A DNA stretch of 64,000 nucleotides from UBA4416 sp040387475 (GTDB taxonomy: Bacteria; Bacteroidota; Bacteroidia; B-17B0; Aurantibacillaceae): assembly GCA_040387475.1 (NCBI GenBank), contig JAZKDT010000055.1:21667-85666 (forward strand), given 5' to 3'. Shown piece after piece: positions 43,093 to 52,294 of this stretch. The notes below the pieces were generated by a model that worked only from the letters and a program-made list of their open reading frames with translations, made no database searches and was not told where the DNA came from. A program made the position numbers and the translations under genes. The number at the start of each line of letters is the position of its first letter. Position 1 is the first letter of the stretch.

Positions 43093-45099
43093 TTAATTCT
43101 TAACTACTTTGCTTGTTTTTAGAATGTTACCATTTTTATCTTTTATCGAAACGGTGTAAACGCCATTAGCGTATTTTGAAATATCGAACTCAGCATGCGC
43201 ATTAACTGATTGCGTTAGCATGTGTTTTCCGGTTACATCAAAAATTTCAACCGTGGCTTTATCATTGTTATACAAATAAATATTCAAAGCATCAGATGTA
43301 GGATTTGGTCCAACAAATACATTGGCTAGTTCTTGTCCTATTTCAGAAGCACTTAATGTAAGGTCGTGGGTGTTAGTGCCTACTTTATTTAAGATCCAGT
43401 TATTAGGATCAACACCAATACTAGTTACGGTGCCGGTTAACGGGAAGCTATAATTCTCAATATTTTGTCCGTGATATAACCTCACAATCGTATCGGGTTT
43501 AGCTGTTCTTGTGATACGATAATCGACATGAGTCATAAACAATGGAATAGAGGTTGGCTTTGAAGTAGTTTGCGTTGACTTTAAATAAAACACGCCGCCA
43601 CCCTGATTCCAGGAAACAGCAAAAGTTGGGTAACCTTCGCCATAATACCACTGATTAAAGAACTGTGCGAAATTTTGTCCGCTTTGAGTTTGCATGTGAT
43701 TTTTAAAGTCTATCACCGATGCTGTACTGAACGAATACGCTGCCTGAAATGAGCGGATAGCCGGAAAAAACACAGAATCATTATTAATTTCGTAACGTAA
43801 CGAATGAATAACGGCACTTCCTTTATCGTAAGTTAACCGAGAACTAAAAATAACGTTTGAATTCATGGTATCTGCATTTGTAAAATAACAGCTTCCACCA
43901 GTTTGTGACATCACATTATTATGTACGTCAAGCATTTTTTGAACAGGGGTTGTTCCGGTTCCGGTCATGTACTGATGACATAAGTATTCTGTATAACTTG
44001 CCCATCCCTCATTAATAAAAATATCTTTCCAGGCTGCACACGTTACGTGATCTCCCCACCACTGATGACCCAACTCGTGAGCATCCAATTCAAAATCAAA
44101 AAAGCCGAGGCTGGTCATGGTTTGATGTTCCATACCGCCACCCAAGGGCGCCATACAATGGCCGTATTTTTCTTTGTAGAACGGGTACATACCAAACAGC
44201 TTAGACTGCAGTTCAATTGTTGGAACAATTTTATTCAGTTCGAGTCTTTGCCCGTTAATCCAGGTTGAATTATTAATCGCATTATCATAAACGAAATTTT
44301 GAATATAAATTGAATCGTTTACCAGGTATTGAGGTTTTGCATATAAAATATAAGGTTTGTATTTTGCGGTAGCAACAGATATTAAATAGTAATCGATAGG
44401 ATATTTTGATTTCCATTCGTAGCGTTTCTTATTTCCTATAGTCACTACATTTTTTAAACGCCCGTTTGAGCCAACCATATTTGCTGAATCAGTGGTTGCA
44501 TAAACCCATGATGAATCTATTTTATCCCTCAGATCCTGTTTACAAGGAAACCATTGATAAGCACATATTGCCTCACTTAAACTCCAGGTTACCTGGTTTC
44601 CCCATGAGGGCGATGTTGCCATGTTATAACCGTCGCCAATAGCTGCGCTGCCACCGGTTGGGCAAGTTCCTTTATAATACACGATAGCATAAAATAACTG
44701 ATTTTGAGGAATAGGAGTTCCGGCAGTGGCGGTTACCAAACTATCTCTCCGTATAAAATTTCTTTTTGCGCCATTCACATAAACGGAATCGATTGTGTGA
44801 TTTTCATGTAAAACAAATGCAAATGAATCAAGAGTTGGCGTAACAACCTTTGCAAGACTTTTTACGTTCCCGCTAATAAATAAGGTATTGCGCTCCACGT
44901 TCACATTTAAGTGATAGAATTTTAAGTCGTACATATTTTCTTTAGGTACGGCAGTAGATTGAGCTGTTTTTTTAACGGATTGGCCGGCCGCTTGCAACTT
45001 ATTAAAACGTTGGGCCTTGTGATCGGCGCAATAATGGGTTTGCGCGTGTATGATTGCAAAAGAAGACATTGCAAAGAAAAGGTGTATTAGTTTTTTCAT
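43093..45099 (-). CDS. Secreted M1-family metallopeptidase with T9SS type A tail
   Basis: A 668-residue exported aminopeptidase-type protein. It has a signal peptide (MKKLIHLFFAMSSFAIIHAQ), an N-terminal beta domain, an exopeptidase-like GGGMEHQTM motif near 322 (a variant of GxMEN) and the zinc site H341-E342-L-G-H345, with E364 at the canonical 18-residue spacing (DIFINEGWASY). The C-terminal T9SS type A tail (VGPNPTSDALNIYLYN ... YANGVYTVSIKDK) implies surface release. Substrate specificity is not determined. It is a distinct lineage from the peptidase half of the ABC fusion at 25171. Confidence 0.93.
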   Translation of the reverse strand: MKKLIHLFFAMSSFAIIHAQTHYCADHKAQRFNKLQAAGQSVKKTAQSTAVPKENMYDLKFYHLNVNVERNTLFISGNVKSLAKVVTPTLDSFAFVLHENHTIDSVYVNGAKRNFIRRDSLVTATAGTPIPQNQLFYAIVYYKGTCPTGGSAAIGDGYNMATSPSWGNQVTWSLSEAICAYQWFPCKQDLRDKIDSSWVYATTDSANMVGSNGRLKNVVTIGNKKRYEWKSKYPIDYYLISVATAKYKPYILYAKPQYLVNDSIYIQNFVYDNAINNSTWINGQRLELNKIVPTIELQSKLFGMYPFYKEKYGHCMAPLGGGMEHQTMTSLGFFDFELDAHELGHQWWGDHVTCAAWKDIFINEGWASYTEYLCHQYMTGTGTTPVQKMLDVHNNVMSQTGGSCYFTNADTMNSNVIFSSRLTYDKGSAVIHSLRYEINNDSVFFPAIRSFQAAYSFSTASVIDFKNHMQTQSGQNFAQFFNQWYYGEGYPTFAVSWNQGGGVFYLKSTQTTSKPTSIPLFMTHVDYRITRTAKPDTIVRLYHGQNIENYSFPLTGTVTSIGVDPNNWILNKVGTNTHDLTLSASEIGQELANVFVGPNPTSDALNIYLYNNDKATVEIFDVTGKHMLTQSVNAHAEFDISKYANGVYTVSIKDKNGNILKTSKVVKN

Positions 45100-45241
45100 G
45101 GGCGTACGTAGTGCTTTTATTTTTATGTATAAAATGTATACAACTAATCTAATCTATAAAAATGTTAATTATATCATTTTTAGTCGAAAAATATATAAAC
45201 GGTAATTTTTATATATAATTTCGCTTTATATCAGCTCAAAT

Positions 45242-45655
45242 ATGAAATATTTCTGGATTTTTTTAACCTTTTTAATAGTAACTCCTGGCTTTTCGCAATC
45301 TGATACATCACGTTTGTATCAAGCCTATCCCTCATTTTTAAATCCGGAAAAAGCAGAATGGACGGCATTTGAAAACAACTGGAATTATGTAGAGTATTCT
45401 GCACTTAAAAAAAACAATAAGATCAAAGGATTGAATTGTAAAAACTGTGAGAGTTTTTATGCCGATATGTACATTGAAATAAATGAAGCGGGTGAAATTG
45501 CCGCTGTACTATTCTTGAAAGGAAAAATATGCGGCCAACCTATACAAAATAGTAAGCTGAGCGCTGAATTTGAAAACTCCATCAACTCCAGAACTTTCAA
45601 GTCGCTGAAAAACAGGCGGTTTATTGCCCGATTTGGGAATAGTTTGAAATGCTAA
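45242..45655 (+). CDS. Small secreted protein of unknown function
   Basis: A 137-residue exported protein with signal MKYFWIFLTFLIVTPGFSQ. The C-terminal part, FYADMYIEINEAGEIAAVLF and SLKNRRFIARFGNSLKC, faintly resembles the TonB C-terminal fold (cf. VVNEQGNVEGVKV in the TonB at 62355), but I cannot claim homology. It is divergent from the M1 peptidase gene, across a 142-base AT-rich gap, and is followed by the bestrophin gene 72 bases later. Confidence 0.65.
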   Translation: MKYFWIFLTFLIVTPGFSQSDTSRLYQAYPSFLNPEKAEWTAFENNWNYVEYSALKKNNKIKGLNCKNCESFYADMYIEINEAGEIAAVLFLKGKICGQPIQNSKLSAEFENSINSRTFKSLKNRRFIARFGNSLKC

Positions 45656-45708
45656 AAACTTTTTGGCATCATCTACCGTAAATAGCACCGTAGTTTAGCT
45701 AAAGCTAT

Positions 45709-45716
45709 TACATTTG
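45709..45716 (+). promoter_or_regulatory. Predicted -7 element of the bestrophin-hemE genes
   Basis: TACATTTG matches TAnnTTTG exactly, 11 bases before ATG 45728. A TTTA at 45694-45697 could be a weak -33. Confidence 0.45.
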
Positions 45717-45727
45717 TATACATTTTT

Positions 45728-46591
45728 ATGATCACATATAATCCAAAAGACTGGTTTACCCTCATTCTAAAGTTTCACAAAAGTGATACTTTCAGGATAT
45801 TGTTACCGTCTTTATTTTTCATCGGTGTTTATGCTGCAGCCATTGTTTTTGCCGAAGCTCATTTTTTTAAGCTGGGTACCAAAAATCCAACGGTTATGCA
45901 TTCCATTTTGGGTTTTGTGTTATCAATGTTATTGGTATTCAGAACCAACTCGGCATACGACCGTTGGTGGGAAGGTAGAAAAATTTGGGGAAGTTTTGTA
46001 AATAATTCCCGCAACCTGGCCTTGAAATTATCGGTATTAGTAACTGAAAAAAACGATCGGGAAGAATTAAGAGCTCTTATTATTAATTATGTGTACAGTG
46101 CCAAAAATCATTTAAGAAATAAATATGTTCAGGATGAATTTGTGCCGCTCGAAAAAATAAGTCTTTCCAGTTTTGCAGATGCTACTCATAAACCAAACCT
46201 GATAGCTAAAGCCCTATATACTAAGATATACGATTTGCAGCAGCGCAAAGTGCTAAGCAGCGAACACTTGTGGATACTGAACGAAGAATTAAAATCATTT
46301 ACAGATAATATCGGTGCCTGCGAACGCATTAAGAATACGCCCATTCCCTACTCTTACAATATCTTTTTAAAGAAGATGATCTTTTTATATATTATGTCGC
46401 TGCCTATATTTTTTGGAAGTGAATTCAGATATACGACTGTACCTATTACCGTTATCGTATTGTATGTATTTGCCAGTATTGAATTAATTGCAGAAGAAAT
46501 TGAAGACCCGTTTGGTGAAGATGACAACGATTTGCCATTGGATGATATTTGCGGACGCATAAAAAACAACATTAACGAAATTTTTAATTAA
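45728..46591 (+). CDS. Bestrophin-like anion channel family protein
   Basis: A 287-residue membrane protein of the bestrophin/UPF0187 family (chloride-channel-like pentamers). The family signature RTNSAYDRWWEGRKIWGSF lies near residues 76-94, followed by hydrophobic helices (about 27-47, 53-70, 214-232, 237-258). The closing DPFGEDDNDLPLDDIC acidic block is typical. hemE starts one base after its stop, so they share a transcript; the functional link is not obvious. Confidence 0.9.
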   Translation: MITYNPKDWFTLILKFHKSDTFRILLPSLFFIGVYAAAIVFAEAHFFKLGTKNPTVMHSILGFVLSMLLVFRTNSAYDRWWEGRKIWGSFVNNSRNLALKLSVLVTEKNDREELRALIINYVYSAKNHLRNKYVQDEFVPLEKISLSSFADATHKPNLIAKALYTKIYDLQQRKVLSSEHLWILNEELKSFTDNIGACERIKNTPIPYSYNIFLKKMIFLYIMSLPIFFGSEFRYTTVPITVIVLYVFASIELIAEEIEDPFGEDDNDLPLDDICGRIKNNINEIFN

Positions 46592-46592
46592 G

Positions 46593-47612
46593 ATGTACCA
46601 AAACGATTTAATATTAAGAGCAGCAAAAGGTGAACATGTAGAGCGAGTGCCAATTTGGCTAATGCGTCAGGCAGGACGTATTTTACCTGAATACAAAGAA
46701 ACCCGCAGCCGCGCAAAAAACTTCGTTGAATTTGTGAAAACTCCCGAATTAGCCGCCGAGGTAACGATACAACCTGTTGATATTTTAGGAGTGGATGCTG
46801 CTATCATATTTTCCGACATTTTGGTAATACCGGAAGCGATGGGATTGCCTTATCAAATGATAGAAGCTAAGGGGCCTAACTTTGAGAAAACTATTAAATC
46901 GCAAAAAGATATTGATGATTTGCATATCGCCGATGCCGGCGAACTAGATTATGTAATCCAGGCCATTAAGCTTGCAAAAAAAGGATTGAGCAACCGTGTT
47001 CCATTAATTGGTTTTGCGGGTGCGCCCTGGACGTTGATGGCGTATATGGTTGAAGGAAGCGGAAGCAAAACGTTTAGCCAGGCAAAAAAATTCTTTTATC
47101 AGGAACCGGCCTTAGCGCACCAACTATTAGAAAAAATAACACAAAGCACGATCAATTATTTAAAAGCGCAGGTAGCAGCCGGTGCAGATATGATTCAGAT
47201 ATTTGACAGTTGGGCCGGAGTGTTAGGCCAGGAGCAATACAATGAGTTTTCCTTAAAATACATTTCAAAAATTTGTGATGCGATTGAGCCATTGGCCCCG
47301 GTAACCGTTTTTGCTAAAGATGCGCATTTTGCGTTGGCCGATATGGCAAAGTTAAATTGCAACACCATTGGATTAGACTGGACCATAAATCCGCAGGATG
47401 CGCGCATTATTATCGGTAATGGAAAAACGTTACAAGGTAACGCCGATCCATGTATGTTATATGCCGATGAAAAAACTATTGAAGCATCAGCACGCAAAAT
47501 GATTTCTGCATTTGGTAAGCAACGTTACATCGCCAATTTAGGTCATGGTTTATATCCTGACTTAGATAAAAATAAAGTGAAATACTTTATTGATTGTGTA
47601 AAGGGACTGTAA
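46593..47612 (+). CDS. hemE: Uroporphyrinogen decarboxylase
   Basis: Decarboxylates uroporphyrinogen III to coproporphyrinogen III in heme synthesis. The 339 residues show the N-terminal signature VPIWLMRQAGRILPEYKETR, ILGVDAAIIFSDILVIPEAM near 63, GFAGAPWTLMAYMVEG near 141 and the late NLGHGLYPDLDK. RILPEY replaces the more usual RYLPEY, a conservative variant. It follows the bestrophin gene by one base. Confidence 0.96.
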   Translation: MYQNDLILRAAKGEHVERVPIWLMRQAGRILPEYKETRSRAKNFVEFVKTPELAAEVTIQPVDILGVDAAIIFSDILVIPEAMGLPYQMIEAKGPNFEKTIKSQKDIDDLHIADAGELDYVIQAIKLAKKGLSNRVPLIGFAGAPWTLMAYMVEGSGSKTFSQAKKFFYQEPALAHQLLEKITQSTINYLKAQVAAGADMIQIFDSWAGVLGQEQYNEFSLKYISKICDAIEPLAPVTVFAKDAHFALADMAKLNCNTIGLDWTINPQDARIIIGNGKTLQGNADPCMLYADEKTIEASARKMISAFGKQRYIANLGHGLYPDLDKNKVKYFIDCVKGL

Positions 47613-47670
47613 ACATTTTTCAATTCCGACCTGGTCTGTGAGCTTTATCTCTGATTTAATGTTTAGTTCT

Positions 47671-47691
47671 CCACTTCAATCGAACTGACAT
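47671..47691. repeat. Partial copy of the TTCGA-core repeat
   Basis: CCACTTCAATCGAACTGACA reads on the opposite strand as TGTCAGTTCGATTGAAGTGG, matching the TCAGTTCGA half of the element at 41969-41995 with changes at the centre. It lies between hemE and the GNAT gene. Confidence 0.35.
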
Positions 47692-47696
47692 AAAAA

Positions 47697-48164
47697 CTAC
47701 ATCTTCTCCAATTGATGATTGGTCAATTTACAATTAACCCATTCTCCGTCCAGAGTTGCATCATACTTTTTATAAAATTCAATGGCCGGCGTATTCCAAT
47801 CCAGCACCTGCCACTCCATACGACGTACTTTTTGTTCTTTAGCAACCTGTACTACTTTATCAAACAACAATTTACCCAGTCCTTTTCCGCGTTGAGATTC
47901 AGTAACAATAATGTCTTCCAGAAACAGGCACTTGCCTTTCCAGGTGCTGTATTTGTAGTAGTATAAAGCTAAACCCACCATTATATCTTTTTCGACAGCT
48001 ACAAAAAAATCAAATTGTTTATGGGTGCCAAAACCCCAGCTTAACATTTCTTCGGGTGTTACTTCTACCTCATCAGGCGCTTTTTCATATACGGCCAGTT
48101 CTTTTACCAATTGTAAGGCTTGTGAAATATCAGCCTCTGTACCTTTCCTGATCTCTATGTTCAT
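47697..48164 (-). CDS. GNAT-family N-acetyltransferase, diamine-acetyltransferase-like
   Basis: A 155-residue acetyltransferase. The acetyl-CoA motif A is ESQRGKGLGKLLFDKV (about 92), and the order of ALQLVKELAVYEKAPDEVE at the start with WQVLDWNTPAIEFYKKYDA near 120 resembles eukaryote-like spermidine/spermine (diamine) N-acetyltransferases. The substrate is not certain. It starts at the stop of the small gene upstream (one-base overlap), suggesting coupling with that gene and the ferredoxin. Confidence 0.88.
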   Translation of the reverse strand: MNIEIRKGTEADISQALQLVKELAVYEKAPDEVEVTPEEMLSWGFGTHKQFDFFVAVEKDIMVGLALYYYKYSTWKGKCLFLEDIIVTESQRGKGLGKLLFDKVVQVAKEQKVRRMEWQVLDWNTPAIEFYKKYDATLDGEWVNCKLTNHQLEKM

Positions 48165-48502
48165 TATTTAGAATATAATTCTTTTAAGATTACTTTTTGC
48201 AAGATACGCTTGATCATTAACTCTGCCAAAATTTGCTGCAAGGTCATGTCCTGATTTTTTTGTGAAGCTTGTTTTATTTGTAGCTCTGTAATATCTATAC
48301 GGTATAATAGTGTTTTAAGAGCATTTCCTATTTCCAGTTTTAAAATTGAATCTAAAAAAGCAATTTTTAATGTAGTTAAGTTATTAGACTCTATTACAGG
48401 AAGCTGTTCTGATAAGCCGGCGAGCTCAAAATCGCGTTGCACCTGAAGTTTGAATTTTGCAAACAGGTCGGGTTTTTGCAAGCCTGTTAAATCTATTTCC
48501 AT
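48164..48502 (-). CDS. Conserved helical protein of unknown function
   Basis: A 112-residue protein that is mostly helical (DLFAKFKLQVQRDFELAGL, then LQQILAELMIKRILQKVILK), with no signal peptide and no recognised domain. Its start overlaps the ferredoxin stop by ten bases and its stop overlaps the GNAT start by one base, so three genes are translationally coupled. This coupling is the only hint at a role. Confidence 0.7.
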   Translation of the reverse strand: MEIDLTGLQKPDLFAKFKLQVQRDFELAGLSEQLPVIESNNLTTLKIAFLDSILKLEIGNALKTLLYRIDITELQIKQASQKNQDMTLQQILAELMIKRILQKVILKELYSK

Positions 48503-48813
48503 TCCTTTAAGAGCAAGCGATCAACCGGTGTTTTATTAATAATGTGAGATTCAATAATTTCCTTAACGTCTTCTCTTTTAACTCCCACGTAAAAAGCCCC
48601 TTCAGGATAGATAGCAATGGTCGGTCCAAAATCACAAATTCCCAGGCAGCCGCTTTTATTGGCGCGTGTTTTTAATCCCACGTTCATGTTTTTCAATTGT
48701 TTTTTAAATTCTGCGACCAGTTCCAAACCATGAGCTTCGCCACAACTTAATTTTTCGGAACCGGTACGTTGATTAGTACAAACAAAAACATGGATATCAA
48801 AAATCGGTGTCAT
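48493..48813 (-). CDS. Thioredoxin-like [2Fe-2S] ferredoxin
   Basis: A 106-residue ferredoxin of the TRX-fold type. The four probable cluster cysteines are in FVCTNQRTGSEKLSCG (two) and SGCLGICDFGPTIAIYP (two), the classic C-x(n)-C / C-x3-C arrangement. It probably donates electrons to an unidentified partner. It is the first gene of a coupled three-gene unit with the small helical protein and the GNAT gene, and is divergent from the SDR epimerase. Confidence 0.9.
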   Translation of the reverse strand: MTPIFDIHVFVCTNQRTGSEKLSCGEAHGLELVAEFKKQLKNMNVGLKTRANKSGCLGICDFGPTIAIYPEGAFYVGVKREDVKEIIESHIINKTPVDRLLLKEWK

Positions 48814-48833
48814 ATATATTAGGTATCTTTAAA

Positions 48834-48841
48834 CAAAGTTA
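48834..48841 (-). promoter_or_regulatory. Predicted -7 element of the ferredoxin operon
   Basis: On the minus strand it reads TAACTTTG, matching TAnnTTTG exactly, 21 bases before the start at 48813. It lies in the 51-base divergent region shared with the SDR gene. No -33 TTTG was recognised. Confidence 0.45.
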
Positions 48842-48864
48842 CAGCTAAATTGTAATTATTCATC

Positions 48865-49775
48865 ATGGCAGTTATATTAATATCAGGAGGAACAGGTTTG
48901 ATAGGAACGGCGTTAAGTCAACGCCTCATCTCCGAAGAACATGAGGTACGGATATTATCACGAAATCCATCGCAGCATGGTAAGATCACATCATTTTATT
49001 GGGATGTTAAGCGCAACGAAATTGACGAAGCAGCTTTTGATAATGTAGAACACATCGTTCATTTAGCAGGAAGCGGCGTAATTGACAAACGCTGGACCAA
49101 CAACAGAAAAAAAGATATTCTTGATTCGAGAGTCAACAGTATGAATCTCATCACCTCGATAGTGAAAAAAAAAACATTCGCCTAAAATCTTTTGTAGGCG
49201 CCAGTGCTATTGGCATTTATGGCATGACAACATCGGACCACATATATTCTGAAACTGACACCGGTAAAAATGATTTTTTGAGTAAAACCTGTATTCAATG
49301 GGAGCAGTCATACCAGGATATCAAACTTTTATCAGATAAGAATTGCATCATCCGAATTGGCATTGTTTTAAGCAAGGACGGAGGCGCATTAAGATCCTTA
49401 GTATCATTATTTAAAACCGGTTTAGGTTCGGCCATTGGTAGTGGAAATCAATATATGCCATGGATACATGAAACCGATTTACTGAATATTTTTCATGAGT
49501 CATTATTTAATGCCCATTTTAAGGGGATTTACAATGCCGTTTCTACCGAAAGTGCCACAAATTATGCCTTTTCAGAGCAACTCGCTAAAAGTCTTCGCAA
49601 GCCATTTTTTGTTCCAAAGGTGCCGGCTTTTATACTCAAATTGGCGCTTGGTGAAATGTCGGGTGTATTATTGGAAGGATCGAGGGTAAGTAACCAAAAG
49701 CTTATTGACAGTGGCTTTACATTCCAATTTCCACTCCTTTCCCCCGCTTTAAATGAACTTGTTACTAAAAAATAA
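48865..49775 (+). pseudogene. TIGR01777-type SDR epimerase, split by a frameshift at A10
   Basis: An NAD(P)-binding epimerase/sugar-nucleotide-like enzyme (YfcH/SulA-related). The first frame (48865-49185) has ISGGTGLIGTALSQRLIS and IVHLAGSGVIDKRWTNNRK. It ends at a stop just after a run of ten A (49165-49174). The other frame, open from the run to 49775, continues NIRLKSFVGASAIGIYG then YMPWIHETDLLNIF, exactly the expected continuation. One extra A would restore a single protein of about 303 residues. It may be a real lesion, slippage-corrected expression, or a homopolymer sequencing error. Confidence 0.85.
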
Positions 49776-49855
49776 TGCTTGATTAATAATTGTGACCTAA
49801 GCAATATTTTAGCAAAAAAAGCGTTATCTTAGCCTAGTCTTTTTATAGAAAATAT

Positions 49856-51703
49856 ATGTGTGGAATTGTAGGATATATTGGAAACCGTGATGCGTTTCCA
49901 ATTTTAATTAAGGGGTTACAACGTTTAGAATACCGTGGATATGATAGTGCCGGTGTGGCAATGATCTCGCCAGAAGGTCAAATGAACGTTTACAAGAAAA
50001 AAGGGAAGGTTTCTGACCTATTGGAATCGAGTAAAGATAAAGATAAATCAGGAAATATTGGTATTGGGCACACCAGGTGGGCAACCCATGGTGAGCCGAA
50101 TGATGTGAATTCGCACCCTCACTATTCTCAGACAAAAGATCTGGTTATTATCCATAATGGAATTATTGAGAATTATTCTTCTATAAAGGAAGGTTTAAAA
50201 AAACGCGGACATACCTTTATGTCTGAAACTGATACTGAGGTATTGATTCATTTGATTGAAGATATCCGTCAGCACGAGGTAGGCATGAAATTAGGGCATG
50301 CAGTTATGGCTGCTTTAAAACAGGTAAACGGCGCTTACGCCATTGTTATTTTGGATAAAAATGATCCTGATACACTAATCGCTGCTAAAAAAGGCAGTCC
50401 GATGGTTATTGGTGTTGGTAAAGATGAGTACTTTATCGCTTCGGATGCCTCCCCTATTGTAGAATACACAAAGAACGTTGTTTATATTGAAGATGAACAT
50501 GTTGCTATCATTCGTCGCGGAGAAGAATTAAAGATCAGAACCATTCGCGATAAAGAAATTACGCCATATGTTCAGGAATTAGAAATGGAATTGGAAGCCA
50601 TTGAAAAGGGCGGCTACGACCATTTTATGTTAAAAGAAATTTACGAGCAACCCCGTTCTATTTTTGACAGTATGCGTGGGCGATTAAATTCGGAAACTGG
50701 TCATTTAAAAATGGGTGGTATTGAAGAGCACGAAGGTAAATTTAAAAATGCCAAACGTATTTTAGTGATTGCCTGTGGTACTTCATGGCACGCGGGCATG
50801 GTGGCCGAATACTTATTTGAAGAATATGCGCGTATTCCGGTTGAAGTGGAATATGCTTCTGAATTCAGATACCGTAATCCTATAATTTATCCTGATGACA
50901 TTGTGATCGCTATTTCCCAAAGTGGCGAAACAGCAGATACATTGGCTGCCATCGAATTAGCTAAAGCAAAAGGCGCCACTATTTTTGGTGTATGTAACGT
51001 TGTTGGTTCATCTATTGCCCGCGCCACGCATGCAGGATCATATACGCACGCGGGACCTGAAATTGGTGTAGCATCAACCAAAGCTTTTACCGCGCAGGTT
51101 ACTGTTCTAACATTAATGGCTTTACATGTTGCCAAAGTAAAAGGTGCAATTGCTGAAAGCCGTTACCGCCAGTTACTTTATGAGATGGAATCGATTCCTG
51201 CTAAAGTTGAAGAAGTTTTAAAATTAAATGATTCCATAAGATTAATAGCGGCTGAATATAAAGATGCCACCAATGCCTTATACTTGGGAAGAGGTTACTC
51301 GTTCCCGGTAGCGCTGGAAGGTGCATTGAAGTTAAAAGAAATTTCATACATTCATGCAGAAGGTTACCCGGCTGCAGAAATGAAACATGGCCCTATTGCA
51401 TTGATTGATGAGGCAATGCCGGTATTTGTAATTGCAACAAAAGGCCCTAACTACGAAAAAGTAGTGAGTAATATCCAGGAAGTAAAAGCGCGCAAAGGGC
51501 GTATTATTGCTATTGTTACAGCTGGAGATATTGAGGTTAAGAAAATGGCTGAACATGTTATAGAAATTCCTGAAACAGACGAATCGTTAGTTCCATTAGT
51601 TTCTGTTGTTCCATGGCAGTTGTTATCTTATCATATTGCAGTAATGCGTGGCTGTAATGTAGATCAGCCAAGAAATTTAGCAAAGAGTGTAACAGTTGAA
51701 TAA
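49856..51703 (+). CDS. glmS: Glutamine-fructose-6-phosphate aminotransferase (isomerizing)
   Basis: GlmS, which makes glucosamine-6-phosphate for peptidoglycan and LPS. Residue C2 (after the initiator Met) is the glutaminase nucleophile (MCGIVGYIGNRDAF), with GHTRWATHG and HNGIIENYSS in the N-terminal domain. Two SIS domains (about 290-420 and 460-600) bind the sugar; the CGTSWHAGMVAEY and SQSGETADTLAAI blocks and the terminal NLAKSVTVE are canonical. There is no glmS ribozyme-like sequence in the short upstream region. Confidence 0.97.
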   Translation: MCGIVGYIGNRDAFPILIKGLQRLEYRGYDSAGVAMISPEGQMNVYKKKGKVSDLLESSKDKDKSGNIGIGHTRWATHGEPNDVNSHPHYSQTKDLVIIHNGIIENYSSIKEGLKKRGHTFMSETDTEVLIHLIEDIRQHEVGMKLGHAVMAALKQVNGAYAIVILDKNDPDTLIAAKKGSPMVIGVGKDEYFIASDASPIVEYTKNVVYIEDEHVAIIRRGEELKIRTIRDKEITPYVQELEMELEAIEKGGYDHFMLKEIYEQPRSIFDSMRGRLNSETGHLKMGGIEEHEGKFKNAKRILVIACGTSWHAGMVAEYLFEEYARIPVEVEYASEFRYRNPIIYPDDIVIAISQSGETADTLAAIELAKAKGATIFGVCNVVGSSIARATHAGSYTHAGPEIGVASTKAFTAQVTVLTLMALHVAKVKGAIAESRYRQLLYEMESIPAKVEEVLKLNDSIRLIAAEYKDATNALYLGRGYSFPVALEGALKLKEISYIHAEGYPAAEMKHGPIALIDEAMPVFVIATKGPNYEKVVSNIQEVKARKGRIIAIVTAGDIEVKKMAEHVIEIPETDESLVPLVSVVPWQLLSYHIAVMRGCNVDQPRNLAKSVTVE

Positions 51704-51716
51704 CCTTTTTATATCA

Positions 51717-51753
51717 TAAAAAAAGCCGACTCAGAAGTGAAGTCGGCTTTTTT
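51717..51753. terminator. Bidirectional terminator between glmS and a lipoprotein gene
   Basis: Stem AAAAAAGCCGACT / AGTCGGCTTTTTT with a nine-base loop. A tracts and T tracts on either side serve the convergent genes. Confidence 0.88.
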
Positions 51754-51763
51754 GTTTTGCTTT

Positions 51764-52225
51764 TTACTTTTTTGGAATATCCAAAAACTGACCTGTAACA
51801 GAAGTAACACTTCCACCGGAAAGAGGTGTGCTGAAATTACCAGATATTTTATTACTGCCGTTTGCAGTAATATTCACCTGCCCACCCGTTGCCCCAAGAT
51901 AAGTTGAACCCATAACATAAGTTAACGCATTGCCCGATCCTATGCTATACGTAGCAACGGCCAGTGAGGTTAAATTTATTTCGAAATGATTTGCATTACC
52001 ATTTTTGTATGCATGAATAGTATTATACTGTTGGTAATAAAATGCAGAATCGGCAACGGTTGCCGAGCCACCGTTTGGTGTAAAGGTAAAACCGCTAACG
52101 GCCGTGCCGCCGGTTGTTGCTGGAGTTGGATCAGTTTCAGGATCGGCAGCCTTTTTTTTGCATGCCGTAGCGCACATGCCTACAACTGCACATACAATTG
52201 CGAAATGTTGGAGATGAATTTTCAT
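51764..52225 (-). CDS. Lipoprotein of unknown function
   Basis: A 153-residue lipoprotein from ATG 52225 (the in-frame codon at 52249 adds residues before the signal). The signal ends AVVGMCATAC with a CKKK motif. A Pro/Thr linker (PETDPTPATTGG) precedes a beta-rich domain (SGFTFTPNGGSATVADSA; NGSNKISGNFSTPLSGG), typical of small Bacteroidota surface lipoproteins. No specific family is recognised. Confidence 0.75.
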   Translation of the reverse strand: MKIHLQHFAIVCAVVGMCATACKKKAADPETDPTPATTGGTAVSGFTFTPNGGSATVADSAFYYQQYNTIHAYKNGNANHFEINLTSLAVATYSIGSGNALTYVMGSTYLGATGGQVNITANGSNKISGNFSTPLSGGSVTSVTGQFLDIPKK

Positions 52226-52294
52226 AGAGTGATTTTTTTGATTCCTCAAAATTAACCCATTCTTAAGCTGAACTCAATACCCTCCTCCGGGTAT

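Noticed and set aside
49776..49855. glmS ribozyme upstream of glmS
   Set aside because: The gap is only 80 bases of AT-rich sequence, and no ribozyme core is present.
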